A stretch of DNA of 64,000 nt from Ruminococcus sp. AM36-2AA (GTDB taxonomy: Bacteria; Bacillota; Clostridia; Lachnospirales; Lachnospiraceae), in contig NZ_QTYB01000002.1 of assembly GCF_003461955.1 (NCBI RefSeq), positions 1 to 64,000 of the forward strand. The letters are read 5' to 3'. The notes under the pieces were generated by a model, which searched no databases, was not told the origin of the DNA, and saw only the letters and a list, made by a program, of their open reading frames with translations. The position numbers and the translations under genes were made by a program. The number at the start of each line of letters is the position of its first letter. The first letter of the stretch is position 1. Positions 33,176-41,589 of this stretch are shown here, one piece after another.

Positions 33176-34192
33176 ATGGAATTATTACGCGCATATTTGA
33201 AACAGACAAAAATTTTTCTCATTGCCTTTGTTTTTGCGGTGGCTGCATCGGCAGCAGTGGTCTGCCTGTACCAGCTTCCCGCTGAGGCAGTGATCTATAT
33301 GGCAGTTCTGTGGCTTGGAGCAGGAGCTGCCGCTTTTTTATATGGGTATGTCCGCTACCGGCAGAAGGCTCAGACGCTCTGCCTGGTGGAAAAAGCTCCG
33401 GAGATCAATCTGGATCGTCTGGACGAGACCACCGATGAGGTGGAACTTCTTTACCGGGAGATCATCCGCAAGCTGGACGGCATGCGGATGGAGGTGGAGA
33501 CAGACCGGCATCGTTCCCTGGAAGAGATGACGGATTACTATACCATGTGGGCACATCAGATTAAGACGCCGATCTTTGCCCTGCGTCTGCTGCTTCAGGA
33601 GGAACCGGAGCGGAACCGGGAATCCCTGGCACAGCTTTTTCGCATTGAACAGTATGTAGAGATGGTGCTGGGCTACCTTCGAACAGAAGACATGTCCGCA
33701 GACCTGAAGCTTGCCCGGTCTTCTCTGGATCGGATCATCCGGGAACAGATCCATAAATATGCAGGGATCTTTGTGGCAAAAAAGCTCTCATTGTCCTATG
33801 AGGGAACAGATGCGACCGTTCTCACCGATGAAAAATGGCTCGGTTTTGTTATCGGACAGATACTTTCCAATGCGCTGAAATATACAAGAACGGGCGGCAT
33901 TGAAATCTGGCTGGAGGATGAGCGTGGAAACCGGACATCGAATACAGCACCGGCAATCCTTGTCATCGCAGACACCGGCATCGGAATCCAGGCAGAAGAC
34001 CTTCCACGGATCTTCGAAAAAGGCTACACAGGAGTCAACGGCCGGGAGGACAACCGCGCCACCGGGATCGGACTGTATTTAAGCCGGAAGATCCTGAAAA
34101 AGCTGGGCCATGAGATCACTGTGGATTCCCAGGTGGATAAAGGTACGGAAGTCCGGCTGAGCCTGTGGAAAAAAGAGCTGGAGATGTATTGA
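33176..34192 (+). CDS. Sensor histidine kinase (BceS-like, intramembrane-sensing)
   Basis: This 338-residue kinase has two N-terminal transmembrane helices (about residues 12-32 and 38-57) separated by only a few residues. It therefore lacks an external sensor domain and belongs to the intramembrane-sensing class that depends on its ABC transporter for signal input. The H box is WAHQIKTPIFALRLLL (His127). ATP-binding motifs are N in ILSNALKYT, DTGIGI and RATGIGLYLSRK. The start at 33176 is preceded by TGAGG; an upstream in-frame extension overlaps the regulator gene and is unlikely. Confidence 0.88.
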   Translation: MELLRAYLKQTKIFLIAFVFAVAASAAVVCLYQLPAEAVIYMAVLWLGAGAAAFLYGYVRYRQKAQTLCLVEKAPEINLDRLDETTDEVELLYREIIRKLDGMRMEVETDRHRSLEEMTDYYTMWAHQIKTPIFALRLLLQEEPERNRESLAQLFRIEQYVEMVLGYLRTEDMSADLKLARSSLDRIIREQIHKYAGIFVAKKLSLSYEGTDATVLTDEKWLGFVIGQILSNALKYTRTGGIEIWLEDERGNRTSNTAPAILVIADTGIGIQAEDLPRIFEKGYTGVNGREDNRATGIGLYLSRKILKKLGHEITVDSQVDKGTEVRLSLWKKELEMY

Positions 34193-34213
34193 AATTTTTT
34201 TGCAGAAGCCAAC

Positions 34214-34287
34214 CTTACATAAATGTAAGCTTCCCCCGCAAAATGTAAGCCACTTCGATGGCAGCCGCCGGAGAATTTTCTTATACT
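34214..34287 (+). promoter_or_regulatory. Candidate response-regulator operator and promoter for the ABC transporter
   Basis: CTTACAT-AA-ATGTAAG (34214-34229) is a perfect 7-bp palindrome with a 2-bp centre. A further ATGTAAGC lies at 34243-34250, and a TATACT -10 box at 34282-34287 has no good -35, as expected for an activated promoter. The rest of the 34193-34486 gap shows no gene. The assignment to the neighbouring regulator is inference from position. Confidence 0.5.
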
Positions 34288-34486
34288 GAAAACATAATAT
34301 AGCGACACAGGTAATTCCTGTATCGGATTCAGTCACTTATAGTATTTCCATAAATTCCTGCATCAAGTTCAGCACGTCATGCTCTGAACAACTTTTTTTT
34401 GATGCATTGATTCCTGGGACTGCTATAGAATGTGATGCACGAATTCCCTGGAACGCTGCAAACACAGATAAGAAAGGAATTGGCAT

Positions 34487-35254
34487 ATGGCATTACTGGA
34501 AGTAACAAATGTAAAAAAGATATACAGCACCCGCTTCGGCGGAAACAAAGTACAGGCACTTTCCAATGTGACTTTTTCAGTGGAAGAGGGAGAATATGTG
34601 GCGATCATGGGAGAGTCCGGTTCCGGAAAAACAACGCTTCTGAACATTCTGGCAGCCCTGGATCGCCCAACATCCGGTGAAGTACTTCTGGAAGGAAAAA
34701 GCATCACCCACCTGACAGAAAAAGAGATTTCCGCATTTCGTCGGAAAAACTTAGGCTTCGTATTCCAGGATTTTAACCTTCTGGACACCTTCAGTCTCCG
34801 GGATAACATCTATCTTCCCCTTGTGCTGGCAGGCGAAGATTATCAGGAGATGGAACAGAAGATCCGCCCCATTGCAAAAGCCCTTCACATTGACCAGCTT
34901 CTGGAAAAATTTCCCTACGAGGTTTCCGGCGGACAGAAACAGAGGGCGGCAGTTGCAAGAGCGCTGATCACAGATCCCAGGCTGATCCTTGCGGACGAAC
35001 CAACCGGAGCGCTGGACTCCCGTGCGGCGTCCGATCTTCTTTCCATGTTCAATGAAGTGAATCAGGAAGGCCAGACCATTCTCATGGTAACCCACAGTGC
35101 ACAGGCAGCCAGCCATGCATCCAGAGTTCTTTTTATCAAGGACGGACAGGTGTTCCACCAGATCTACCGTGGCACAAAAACGAGACAGGAAATGTACCAG
35201 ATGATCGCAGATACCCTGACGATCCTTACGACAGGCGGTGAGAGCCATGCGTAG
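34487..35254 (+). CDS. ABC transporter ATP-binding protein (BceA-like)
   Basis: This 255-residue ATPase of the MacB/LolD-like class has Walker A GESGSGKTT (about 43-51), Q-loop FQDFNLLD, signature VSGGQKQRAAVARAL, Walker B LILADEPTGALD and an H-loop in MVTHSAQAA. Together with the large FtsX-type permease downstream, which it overlaps by 8 bp, it forms a BceAB-type transporter that confers resistance to, and senses, cell-wall-active peptides. AGAAAGGAATTGGC precedes the ATG. Confidence 0.92.
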   Translation: MALLEVTNVKKIYSTRFGGNKVQALSNVTFSVEEGEYVAIMGESGSGKTTLLNILAALDRPTSGEVLLEGKSITHLTEKEISAFRRKNLGFVFQDFNLLDTFSLRDNIYLPLVLAGEDYQEMEQKIRPIAKALHIDQLLEKFPYEVSGGQKQRAAVARALITDPRLILADEPTGALDSRAASDLLSMFNEVNQEGQTILMVTHSAQAASHASRVLFIKDGQVFHQIYRGTKTRQEMYQMIADTLTILTTGGESHA

Positions 35255-37268
35255 AGGACTGTTTGGAAAACTGGCAGTACAGAACATCCGCAACAACCGG
35301 AGCACCTATATTCCCTATATGCTTACCTGCATTTTCTGTATTGCCATGATGTATATGATGGAATTTCTGCGGGACTGTCCCACATTGGAGAAAGCAGTGC
35401 CCCAGGCATCAGAAGTGCGGCTGATCGTGGGAACCGGTGAAGTGGTTGTTGGAATTTTCTGTGTCATCTTTCTGATCTACAGCAACAGTTTTCTTATGAA
35501 ACGGCGCCAGAAAGAGATTGGACTTTATAACATTCTGGGCCTGGAAAAAGGCCATATCGGAAAAGTGATGTTTCTGGAAACGATCATGACGTCTCTGCTT
35601 TCTCTGGCAGCAGGTATCGGGTTTGGAATCCTTGGAAGCAAGCTTTCCCTGCTTTTGCTTTTCCGTTTTCTTCATGTTCCGGCGGTGTTGGGATTTTATG
35701 TTTCCATTACTGGAATCCTGTTTTGTATCGCAGGATTTGGAGGGATTTTTCTTGTGATTCTGGCACTGAATCTTACCAGAGTAAGAATGAATAATCCGGT
35801 AGAACTTTTGAAAGGCGGAAACACAGGAGAGAGGGAGCCCCGGGCAAAATGGCTCATGGCATTTCTGGGTGTGATCTGTCTTGGCGTGGGATATTATCTG
35901 GCAGTAACCACGGAATCTCCGATCCAGGCGATTTTTATTTTTCTTCTGGCGGTAATCCTGGTCATGGCAGGAACGTATCTTCTTTTTACAGCAGGAAGTA
36001 TTGTGATTCTGAAACTGCTTCGAAAGAACAAAAAGTTCTACTATAAAACCAGCAACTTTATCAGTGTTTCCGGCATGATCTACCGTATGAAACAGAATGC
36101 GGCAGGCCTGGCAAGTATCTGTATCTTAAGTACTGGCGTACTCTTGCTCCTTTCCATGACTGTGTCCCTGTATTTTGGAATGGGGGACATTATGGTGAAC
36201 CGGTATCCTTTTGATACGGATGCCCAAATCTCCGGTATCAGCCAGGAACAGAGTGAACAGTTTCAGAAGGTTTTTGCACAGGCAATCGAAGATTATCAGG
36301 TGCCGGCAGAAAAAACAGTGACTGAAACGTATCTCGAGATCGGCTGCAAGCAGGGAAAAAACGGCATTATGATCGGACAGGCCTACAGTTACTCGGAAGA
36401 TGGGAATTCCGTAGATCTGTATACGATCCGCCAGTCTGAGTATGAGAAACTTACGGGGGAAAAAACAGATCTCCACGACGGCGAGATCTTTGCCTGGTAT
36501 CCATCTGAAAGGGAAACAGACACATTAAAAATTGATGACTGGGATTTTGCAGTAAAGAAATGGCTGGAAAAAGCACCTTTAAGTGCGATGACCAATCTGG
36601 TTTCCAATATGGCGGCAATTGTTGTAACGGATTCGGACTTTGAGTATATTGACGGGCTCCGGACAAAGATGTACGAAGGACTTGATGCCTACGAGGCGGG
36701 AAAAGATCTCACAGTTCATCTTGGTGTAGATATCCGTGGCAGCAGTGAGGAAAAGATCCGGTATGGCCAGGCTGTTTATCAGGCACTGAAAGATTACTGC
36801 CACAGTGATGGTTTTTCTGAGAATACCATCGTGATCGGTGGTGTCCGCCAGAGTGAGTATGAAACTTATTATGTGGATAATGGAAGTATCCTGTTTATTG
36901 GAATCTTTCTGGGAGCACTGTTCCTTATGGGAACGGCGATGATCATTTATTATAAACAGATCTCCGAAGGCTACGAAGATCAGGGAAGGTTCCAGATTAT
37001 GCAGAAAGTGGGCATGAGCCGCAGAGAAGTAAAAGGAGCCATCCGCAGACAGATCCTTCTGGTATTTTTTATCCCGCTTGTGATGGCGATGGTTCATATT
37101 TCCATGGCATTTCCGCTGATCCGCCGGCTTCTGCTGCTGTTTGGAATGGCCAATACAAAACTGTACGTGGGCTGTACGGCAGGAACGGTTCTGGCTTTTG
37201 CGCTGGTCTATGGACTGATTTACTCCATGACAGCCAGATCTTACTATAAAATCGTAGAAAAAGCATAA
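35247..37268 (+). CDS. FtsX-like ABC permease (BceB-like)
   Basis: This protein is about 673 residues with the BceB layout: one N-terminal membrane helix, three more by residue ~180 and a further group near 200-310. A large extracytoplasmic domain (about 310-540) follows, then three C-terminal helices. The external domain is the part known to be needed for peptide recognition in Bce systems. The FtsX-like signature is visible in RRQKEIGLYNILGLEKGHIG. A GTG at 35238 is a possible alternative start; I prefer the ATG at 35247 after GGCGGTGAG. It completes the regulator-kinase-ATPase-permease module. Confidence 0.87.
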   Translation: MRRGLFGKLAVQNIRNNRSTYIPYMLTCIFCIAMMYMMEFLRDCPTLEKAVPQASEVRLIVGTGEVVVGIFCVIFLIYSNSFLMKRRQKEIGLYNILGLEKGHIGKVMFLETIMTSLLSLAAGIGFGILGSKLSLLLLFRFLHVPAVLGFYVSITGILFCIAGFGGIFLVILALNLTRVRMNNPVELLKGGNTGEREPRAKWLMAFLGVICLGVGYYLAVTTESPIQAIFIFLLAVILVMAGTYLLFTAGSIVILKLLRKNKKFYYKTSNFISVSGMIYRMKQNAAGLASICILSTGVLLLLSMTVSLYFGMGDIMVNRYPFDTDAQISGISQEQSEQFQKVFAQAIEDYQVPAEKTVTETYLEIGCKQGKNGIMIGQAYSYSEDGNSVDLYTIRQSEYEKLTGEKTDLHDGEIFAWYPSERETDTLKIDDWDFAVKKWLEKAPLSAMTNLVSNMAAIVVTDSDFEYIDGLRTKMYEGLDAYEAGKDLTVHLGVDIRGSSEEKIRYGQAVYQALKDYCHSDGFSENTIVIGGVRQSEYETYYVDNGSILFIGIFLGALFLMGTAMIIYYKQISEGYEDQGRFQIMQKVGMSRREVKGAIRRQILLVFFIPLVMAMVHISMAFPLIRRLLLLFGMANTKLYVGCTAGTVLAFALVYGLIYSMTARSYYKIVEKA

Positions 37269-37306
37269 AATCAGGGAAAAAGCACAGCTGTGTTTGCTGC
37301 GAAGTA

Positions 37307-37477
37307 TTGAAGTTTTGATATGGCAATGCTACAATAAAAGAGCGTGTCAGGAGACGTGTAAAGGGTTTCCGGGCACGCTATTTACGTGTGCAACCGGGTT
37401 CGTGACAGTACAGGATCAGGCCGTAAACGCGGATGATCTTATGTGCCTGGCTAACATACATACAATGGAGGAAATCG
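37307..37477 (+). promoter_or_regulatory. Promoter and structured ~137-nt leader of azlCD
   Basis: TTGAAG (37307-37312) and TACAAT (37330-37335) with a 17-bp spacer put the transcript start near 37341. The leader contains a hairpin AGCGTGTC (about 37341-37348)/GGCACGCT (about 37372-37379) and a second TTTACG/CGTAAA pairing (about 37381-37386 with 37422-37427). It matches no riboswitch class or T-box that I can recall. AATGGAGG precedes the azlC start. Confidence 0.5.
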
Positions 37478-38197
37478 ATGAAAAGAGAAAGTTTCAGAAA
37501 AGGTATGAAGGATGGCGTGCCCATTGGACTGGGATATTTCGCGGTGTCGTTCACCTTTGGCATGATGGCCGTTGCCGGAGGCTTAAGTATCTGGCAGGCA
37601 GTTCTGATCTCACTGACTAACCTGACATCGGCCGGTCAGTTTGCGGGACTGGACATTATTTTTGCGGGAGGTTCCATGTGGGAGATGGCAATGACTCAGC
37701 TGATCATCAACTTAAGATACTGCCTGATGTCTTTTTCCCTGTCCCAGAAATTCCGGCGTGAGGAATCCGGCATCCTGAAGTATATCGCCGCCTTTGGTAT
37801 CACCGATGAGATCTTCGGGATCAGTGCGGCCCAGGAGGGAAAAGTCAGCGTATTTTACAATTATGGAGCCATGTGTGTGGCGATCCCCGGATGGACTCTG
37901 GGAACTCTGGTAGGCGGTATTTCCGGAAGCCTTCTTCCGGATTTTATGCTCAGTGCCTTAAGTGTTGCCATTTACGGAATGTTCCTGGCCATCATCATCC
38001 CGCCGTCCAAAAAGAGCAGACCGGTTCTTGGAGTGGTTGTGGCATCCATGGCAGTCAGCACCATTTTTGCGGTGACACCGGTATTAAAACAGGTATCATC
38101 CGGATTTATGATCATTATCACAACACTTCTGGTAGCAGGCCTGGCAGCTTATTTCTGTCCGGTGGAAGAGAAGGAGGAAGCATCTCATGAGTCATAA
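37478..38197 (+). CDS. azlC: AzlC family branched-chain amino acid exporter, large subunit
   Basis: This 239-residue membrane protein exports branched-chain amino acids or analogues together with AzlD. The AzlC hallmarks are visible: GVPIGLGYFAVSFTFGMMA at the N-terminus, LTNLTSAGQFAGL and LIINLRYCLMSFSLSQKF in the first half, and later repeated hydrophobic helices. ATGGAGG precedes the ATG at 37478. It overlaps azlD by 11 bp, the usual pair arrangement. The leader may provide amino-acid-responsive control. Confidence 0.92.
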   Translation: MKRESFRKGMKDGVPIGLGYFAVSFTFGMMAVAGGLSIWQAVLISLTNLTSAGQFAGLDIIFAGGSMWEMAMTQLIINLRYCLMSFSLSQKFRREESGILKYIAAFGITDEIFGISAAQEGKVSVFYNYGAMCVAIPGWTLGTLVGGISGSLLPDFMLSALSVAIYGMFLAIIIPPSKKSRPVLGVVVASMAVSTIFAVTPVLKQVSSGFMIIITTLLVAGLAAYFCPVEEKEEASHES

Positions 38198-38501
38198 TGT
38201 ATATCTCTATATCCTGGTGATGGCAGCAGTCACCTATCTCATCCGTATGCTGCCCCTCGCTCTTGCAAAAAACGAGATCAAAAGCCCGTTTATCAAGTCC
38301 TTTCTGTACTATGTGCCATACGCCTGTCTTGCAGCCATGACCTTCCCGGCCATCCTGAAAGCCACAGACAGCATCATTTCCGGCGCCGCGGGATTCTTCG
38401 TAGCCCTTATTGCGGCATATAAAGAGAAAAGTTTGATCACAGTAGCACTGCTGGCGTGTGCGGCGGTGTTTATTGTGGAGCGGGTTCTGGTATTTATCTG
38501 A
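38187..38501 (+). CDS. azlD: AzlD family branched-chain amino acid transport protein
   Basis: This 104-residue protein with four short hydrophobic helices is the obligate small partner of AzlC. It begins SHNVYLYILVMAAVTYLIRMLPLAL and contains SFLYYVPYACLAAMTFPAI, both typical. The overlap with azlC implies coupled translation. Terminators further downstream separate it from the next genes. Confidence 0.91.
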   Translation: MSHNVYLYILVMAAVTYLIRMLPLALAKNEIKSPFIKSFLYYVPYACLAAMTFPAILKATDSIISGAAGFFVALIAAYKEKSLITVALLACAAVFIVERVLVFI

Positions 38502-38520
38502 AAAATAAAATAAATAAACA

Positions 38521-38549
38521 TTGTGTTCGGAAATAATTATGTGTATAAT
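38521..38549 (+). promoter_or_regulatory. Promoter of a short leader or small RNA
   Basis: TTGTGT (38521-38526) and TATAAT (38544-38549) have a 17-bp spacer and an upstream TGTG. Transcription starting near 38556 would reach a terminator at 38647-38705, giving an RNA of about 150 nt. Confidence 0.6.
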
Positions 38550-38555
38550 AAAAAA

Positions 38556-38705
38556 TATAGATACAATATCCTGCTTCAGGAAAACAATTACACAGATATG
38601 GGATAAGTATCCGGGACACAACAATTAAGACAGATGAACTATAACCGGGAAAATCTTTTCTGAGGAAATGGCAGTATTTCTTACAGAGGGGGTTTTCCCT
38701 TTTTT
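38556..38705 (+). ncRNA. Candidate ~150-nt leader/small RNA ending in a terminator
   Basis: Between the promoter and the terminator are small stems CCTG-CTT-CAGG and GGATA-AG-TATCC. The end is a hairpin, GGGAAAA (38647-38653) with TTTTCCC (38693-38699) and imperfect inner pairing, followed by six T (38700-38705). The next coding frame begins only 4 bp after the T run, so this is either an attenuator leader or an independent RNA. No known class is recognised. Confidence 0.45.
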
Positions 38706-38708
38706 ATT

Positions 38709-39266
38709 ATGATTATCATAGGATGGGTATCGGTGGATATTTATTATAGCGTGATCTATACAAAATATGCAAGGTATGCAAGAATCTATAAAAGAAGCTA
38801 CCGAGATATATACAAACCAGAAAAAGTAAGACAAGCCATATTATCTGACTTTGGAAGAAATGCTGCACCAACATTCCAAAAAATGTACTGGAATAAAGAA
38901 GACCGGAGGTTCTGGGATTTTTATGAAAAGCCAGAAGGAAAAAATCTGAACATCCTTGCTTTTGCAGAAACTTCGATGATAACGAATAAAGATATCTATC
39001 AAATAAGAAAAACACTTCGAAAGTTCAGGCGAAGCAAGCAGGAACAAGATCCTGGAATGAAAGAAATATACGGTGTCTTCTGGTTTGATGTGAAAGATAT
39101 AAGCTGGGGCATGGAAGAGCAGAAGGTAAAGCTCATGCCGCCATTTCTCCATTCCAAACAGAAATCTAAATATGTTCGGATGCGTAGGGAGTTGTTGGAT
39201 ATAGTTGAGGTGGTGGAGGAAAAGGAAGAAGAAATTGAAAACGAAACGGGTGATGGCAAGCAGTGA
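38709..39266 (+). CDS. Unrecognised small protein, possibly membrane-associated
   Basis: This frame of up to 185 residues is AT-rich compared with neighbours. I do not recognise its family. It has a short hydrophobic N-terminus, a basic Tyr/Arg/Lys-rich segment (YTKYARYARIYKRSYRDIYK), a mixed globular part and an acidic Glu-rich tail. The ATG at 38709 follows a terminator T run without a ribosome-binding site. A GTG at 38733 preceded by AGGATGGG is the likelier start and gives about 177 residues. It is followed after 49 bp by another unrecognised membrane protein, and the two look like an accessory pair. Confidence 0.6.
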   Translation: MIIIGWVSVDIYYSVIYTKYARYARIYKRSYRDIYKPEKVRQAILSDFGRNAAPTFQKMYWNKEDRRFWDFYEKPEGKNLNILAFAETSMITNKDIYQIRKTLRKFRRSKQEQDPGMKEIYGVFWFDVKDISWGMEEQKVKLMPPFLHSKQKSKYVRMRRELLDIVEVVEEKEEEIENETGDGKQ

Positions 39267-39315
39267 ATGTAGATTACTACCGTTTGCCTGATCAGAAATA
39301 TCGTGGGGGATTACT

Positions 39316-40413
39316 ATGTTTTCTATTGAGTACATAAATATTCCAACATTAATAGCAATACTCGTTATTGCATATCTTATGGATGATGTATTTCTTTTTA
39401 TGAAATTGGGCAATGATACTACAAAACAGCTTATGGCAACTGTAGTAGGGTATATAATTGCTGTTCGAAAGTTTGGATATCTCAGATTTGAACCATTTGC
39501 AAACCGTTTTGGGGAAGAGAATCCTTTGTATGCAATGGGATTTATGCGGGAAAAATCTCAGAAATCCAAATGGGCCGCATATCAGAGAGGAATTTTTTTC
39601 TGGCAGGCGGTTACGCTGGTACTTGCAATTATGTCCAAAATTGCATTTATATTGTCACAGCGGTTTGTGTTCAGCGATTTTGAAATTGTAGCTGTGTATA
39701 TGTGCAGCTTTTTACGTATTTCCTGTGTCTCTTTTTTGGTGATTTTGATTGGCTATGTAGTTACATGGAGTTATTATATGCTGACCTATCACCGAAGTTT
39801 CCGATATTACGCAGGCAGGGATAAAGTCTGGAAGCCATTCAGTTTTGTGGGTCAGGATCATTATTATGTCTGGCCGAATGAGCTGAAGGTTTTACCACGG
39901 ACCTGTGCAAGTATATATCCATATGAAGAAGATGACCATGTAAAAGAAAATATAAAGAAATCCTGTGTAGCGGATGGCTATGAAAAAGAGCGGGAATTCG
40001 ATTTTTCAGATCAGGGAAATGCTGTTTTTTATAAAAAAGCGGAGGCCTCAGAAATCCATATATTGTCCGTGATCGAAACAGAAACCTTGAAAGACGAACA
40101 TACAAAACAGCTGAATGATTTTTTCGGGGAATTCTGGAAGGAAAATATTGGAAAAGAAGAGAAAAAACAGCCAATATACTTTACATTTGTGATTTTCTGC
40201 AGAAGAACAGATTCATTGCTTGCAAAACAGATTCTGGAAGAAGCAAATGGATTGCTCATGTACAGGAACCTGTACCGTCTGGGGGCGATATTCAATGAGA
40301 AAAGCAGCGAATTAAATATTAAACAGGTATCCCCCAAGTCACACTACAAAGATATCTACCGCAAAATGTCCGGAGAACTGAGACGCTTTGCAGGGGGAGA
40401 TACAGAAATATAA
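39316..40413 (+). CDS. Unrecognised membrane protein with large soluble C-terminal domain
   Basis: This 365-residue protein has hydrophobic segments near residues 8-28 and about 95-115 and 125-155, then a soluble part of ~200 residues with a charged region (KEREFDFSDQGNAVFYKK) and mixed alpha/beta pattern. No family comes to mind. It is AT-rich and follows another unrecognised gene in the same orientation; both have segments of the form KxxYKDIYRKMSG/KRSYRDIYK, perhaps chance. A hairpin closes the unit. The base composition and lack of homologues known to me suggest recently acquired accessory genes. A GGGGGA site precedes the ATG. Confidence 0.65.
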   Translation: MFSIEYINIPTLIAILVIAYLMDDVFLFMKLGNDTTKQLMATVVGYIIAVRKFGYLRFEPFANRFGEENPLYAMGFMREKSQKSKWAAYQRGIFFWQAVTLVLAIMSKIAFILSQRFVFSDFEIVAVYMCSFLRISCVSFLVILIGYVVTWSYYMLTYHRSFRYYAGRDKVWKPFSFVGQDHYYVWPNELKVLPRTCASIYPYEEDDHVKENIKKSCVADGYEKEREFDFSDQGNAVFYKKAEASEIHILSVIETETLKDEHTKQLNDFFGEFWKENIGKEEKKQPIYFTFVIFCRRTDSLLAKQILEEANGLLMYRNLYRLGAIFNEKSSELNIKQVSPKSHYKDIYRKMSGELRRFAGGDTEI

Positions 40414-40431
40414 CAGAGGTATAATATGTCA

Positions 40432-40457
40432 GGAGGGAGCTACAAAAAGCTCCCTCC
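40432..40457. terminator. Hairpin between the accessory gene and dapF
   Basis: GGAGGGAGCT (40432-40441) pairs perfectly with AGCTCCCTCC (40448-40457) around ACAAAA, with a moderately T-rich flank on the plus strand. It probably ends the plus-strand unit and may serve convergent dapF weakly. Confidence 0.7.
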
Positions 40458-40465
40458 ATTTCCAT

Positions 40466-41320
40466 TTATTCACCTAAAAACCCAAGATCAATCTCCCCAT
40501 CAAACACCGTAGTTGCCGGACCGGTCATGTAGATGAGATTTTCGTCTCTTTCCCAGGAGATATTTAAGTCTCCGCCAAGGAGCTGTACGGTTACCGGTTT
40601 GCTGCCGTCAACTTTATCGTTGAGGATGGAAGCGACTGTGACTGCACAGGCGCCGGTGCCGCAGGCGAGAGTCTCTCCGGAGCCGCGCTCCCAGACACGC
40701 ATCTTAACGGTGTGGCGGTCGATCACCTGAACAAACTCGGTGTTGACCCTGTCAGGGAAGCAAACGTGATTCTCAAAGGACGGGCCGATTTTTTCCAGGT
40801 CAAGGCTGTCCACATCATCTACGTAGATGATGGCATGAGGATTGCCCATGGAAACTGCAGTCATATGATACTCTTTTCCGTCAACGGTAATGGGAGCGTT
40901 GATCACCTGCTCGGTTTCGGCAACCACCGGGATCTCTTTTGCAGTGAGGATCGGGGAGCCCATGTTGACTTTTACCATGGAAGCCTTGCCATCGTGGATC
41001 GTAAGATCTACATATTTAATACCGCTTCTTGTGGCAATGCTTAAAGATGTTTTGTCCACAATGCCGTGGTCGTAGACATATTTGGCAACGCAGCGGATAC
41101 CATTTCCGCACATGGCACCCTGGGATCCGTCCAGGTTGTACATATCCATCTCACAGTCTGCGATCTCAGACGGGCGGATCAGGATCAGACCGTCGGAACC
41201 GATGCCAAAGTGGCGGTCGCTGACAAATTTCGCCACTGCGGCAGGATCTTTGACAGTCTCCTCAAAACAGTTTACATATACATAATCGTTTCCAATGCCG
41301 TGCATTTTCGTGAATTTCAT
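40466..41320 (-). CDS. dapF: Diaminopimelate epimerase
   Basis: This 284-residue PLP-independent racemase converts LL-DAP to meso-DAP for lysine and peptidoglycan synthesis. The two catalytic cysteines lie in the mirror-image motifs MCGNGIRC (about residue 75) and ACGTGACA (about 222). The N-terminal FTKMHGIGNDYVYV and the GSDGLILI, RVWERGSGET and NPHAI segments are typical. The start at 41320 is set by AGGAGG on the minus strand. It stands alone here; meso-DAP demand fits the DNPR-type MurE encoded further along. Confidence 0.95.
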   Translation of the reverse strand: MKFTKMHGIGNDYVYVNCFEETVKDPAAVAKFVSDRHFGIGSDGLILIRPSEIADCEMDMYNLDGSQGAMCGNGIRCVAKYVYDHGIVDKTSLSIATRSGIKYVDLTIHDGKASMVKVNMGSPILTAKEIPVVAETEQVINAPITVDGKEYHMTAVSMGNPHAIIYVDDVDSLDLEKIGPSFENHVCFPDRVNTEFVQVIDRHTVKMRVWERGSGETLACGTGACAVTVASILNDKVDGSKPVTVQLLGGDLNISWERDENLIYMTGPATTVFDGEIDLGFLGE

Positions 41321-41524
41321 AATGATAACCTCCTCTTGTTTCTGAATATTATACTTGGTTTTTCTGTTGGAGCACAAGACCCGCATGGAAAAAACACGCC
41401 AGTTTTTTCCAGTTGCTGTCTCTGATAGTATAGTATACTGGATAATTGTTATCGAAAAGTGAATTTTCCCCATGGAATTCCCATAAAATAGAAGGGGAAT
41501 TTCGGATTTATGGATTTTATGTGC

Positions 41525-41552
41525 TTGCATTTTGTCAGAAACATGGTATCAT
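41525..41552 (+). promoter_or_regulatory. Promoter of the amino-acid ABC transporter operon
   Basis: TTGCAT (41525-41530) and TATCAT (41547-41552) are 16 bp apart and lie about 30 bp before a large leader hairpin. The region 41321-41520, between dapF and this point, shows no gene; it should hold the dapF promoter on the minus strand. Confidence 0.55.
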
Positions 41553-41589
41553 AAAACAAAGCAATATGCACGGAGATGCATAATTATGC

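Noticed and set aside
37381..37420. tRNA-like GGGTTCG sequence in the azlC leader
   Set aside because: No cloverleaf or acceptor stem can be folded around it.
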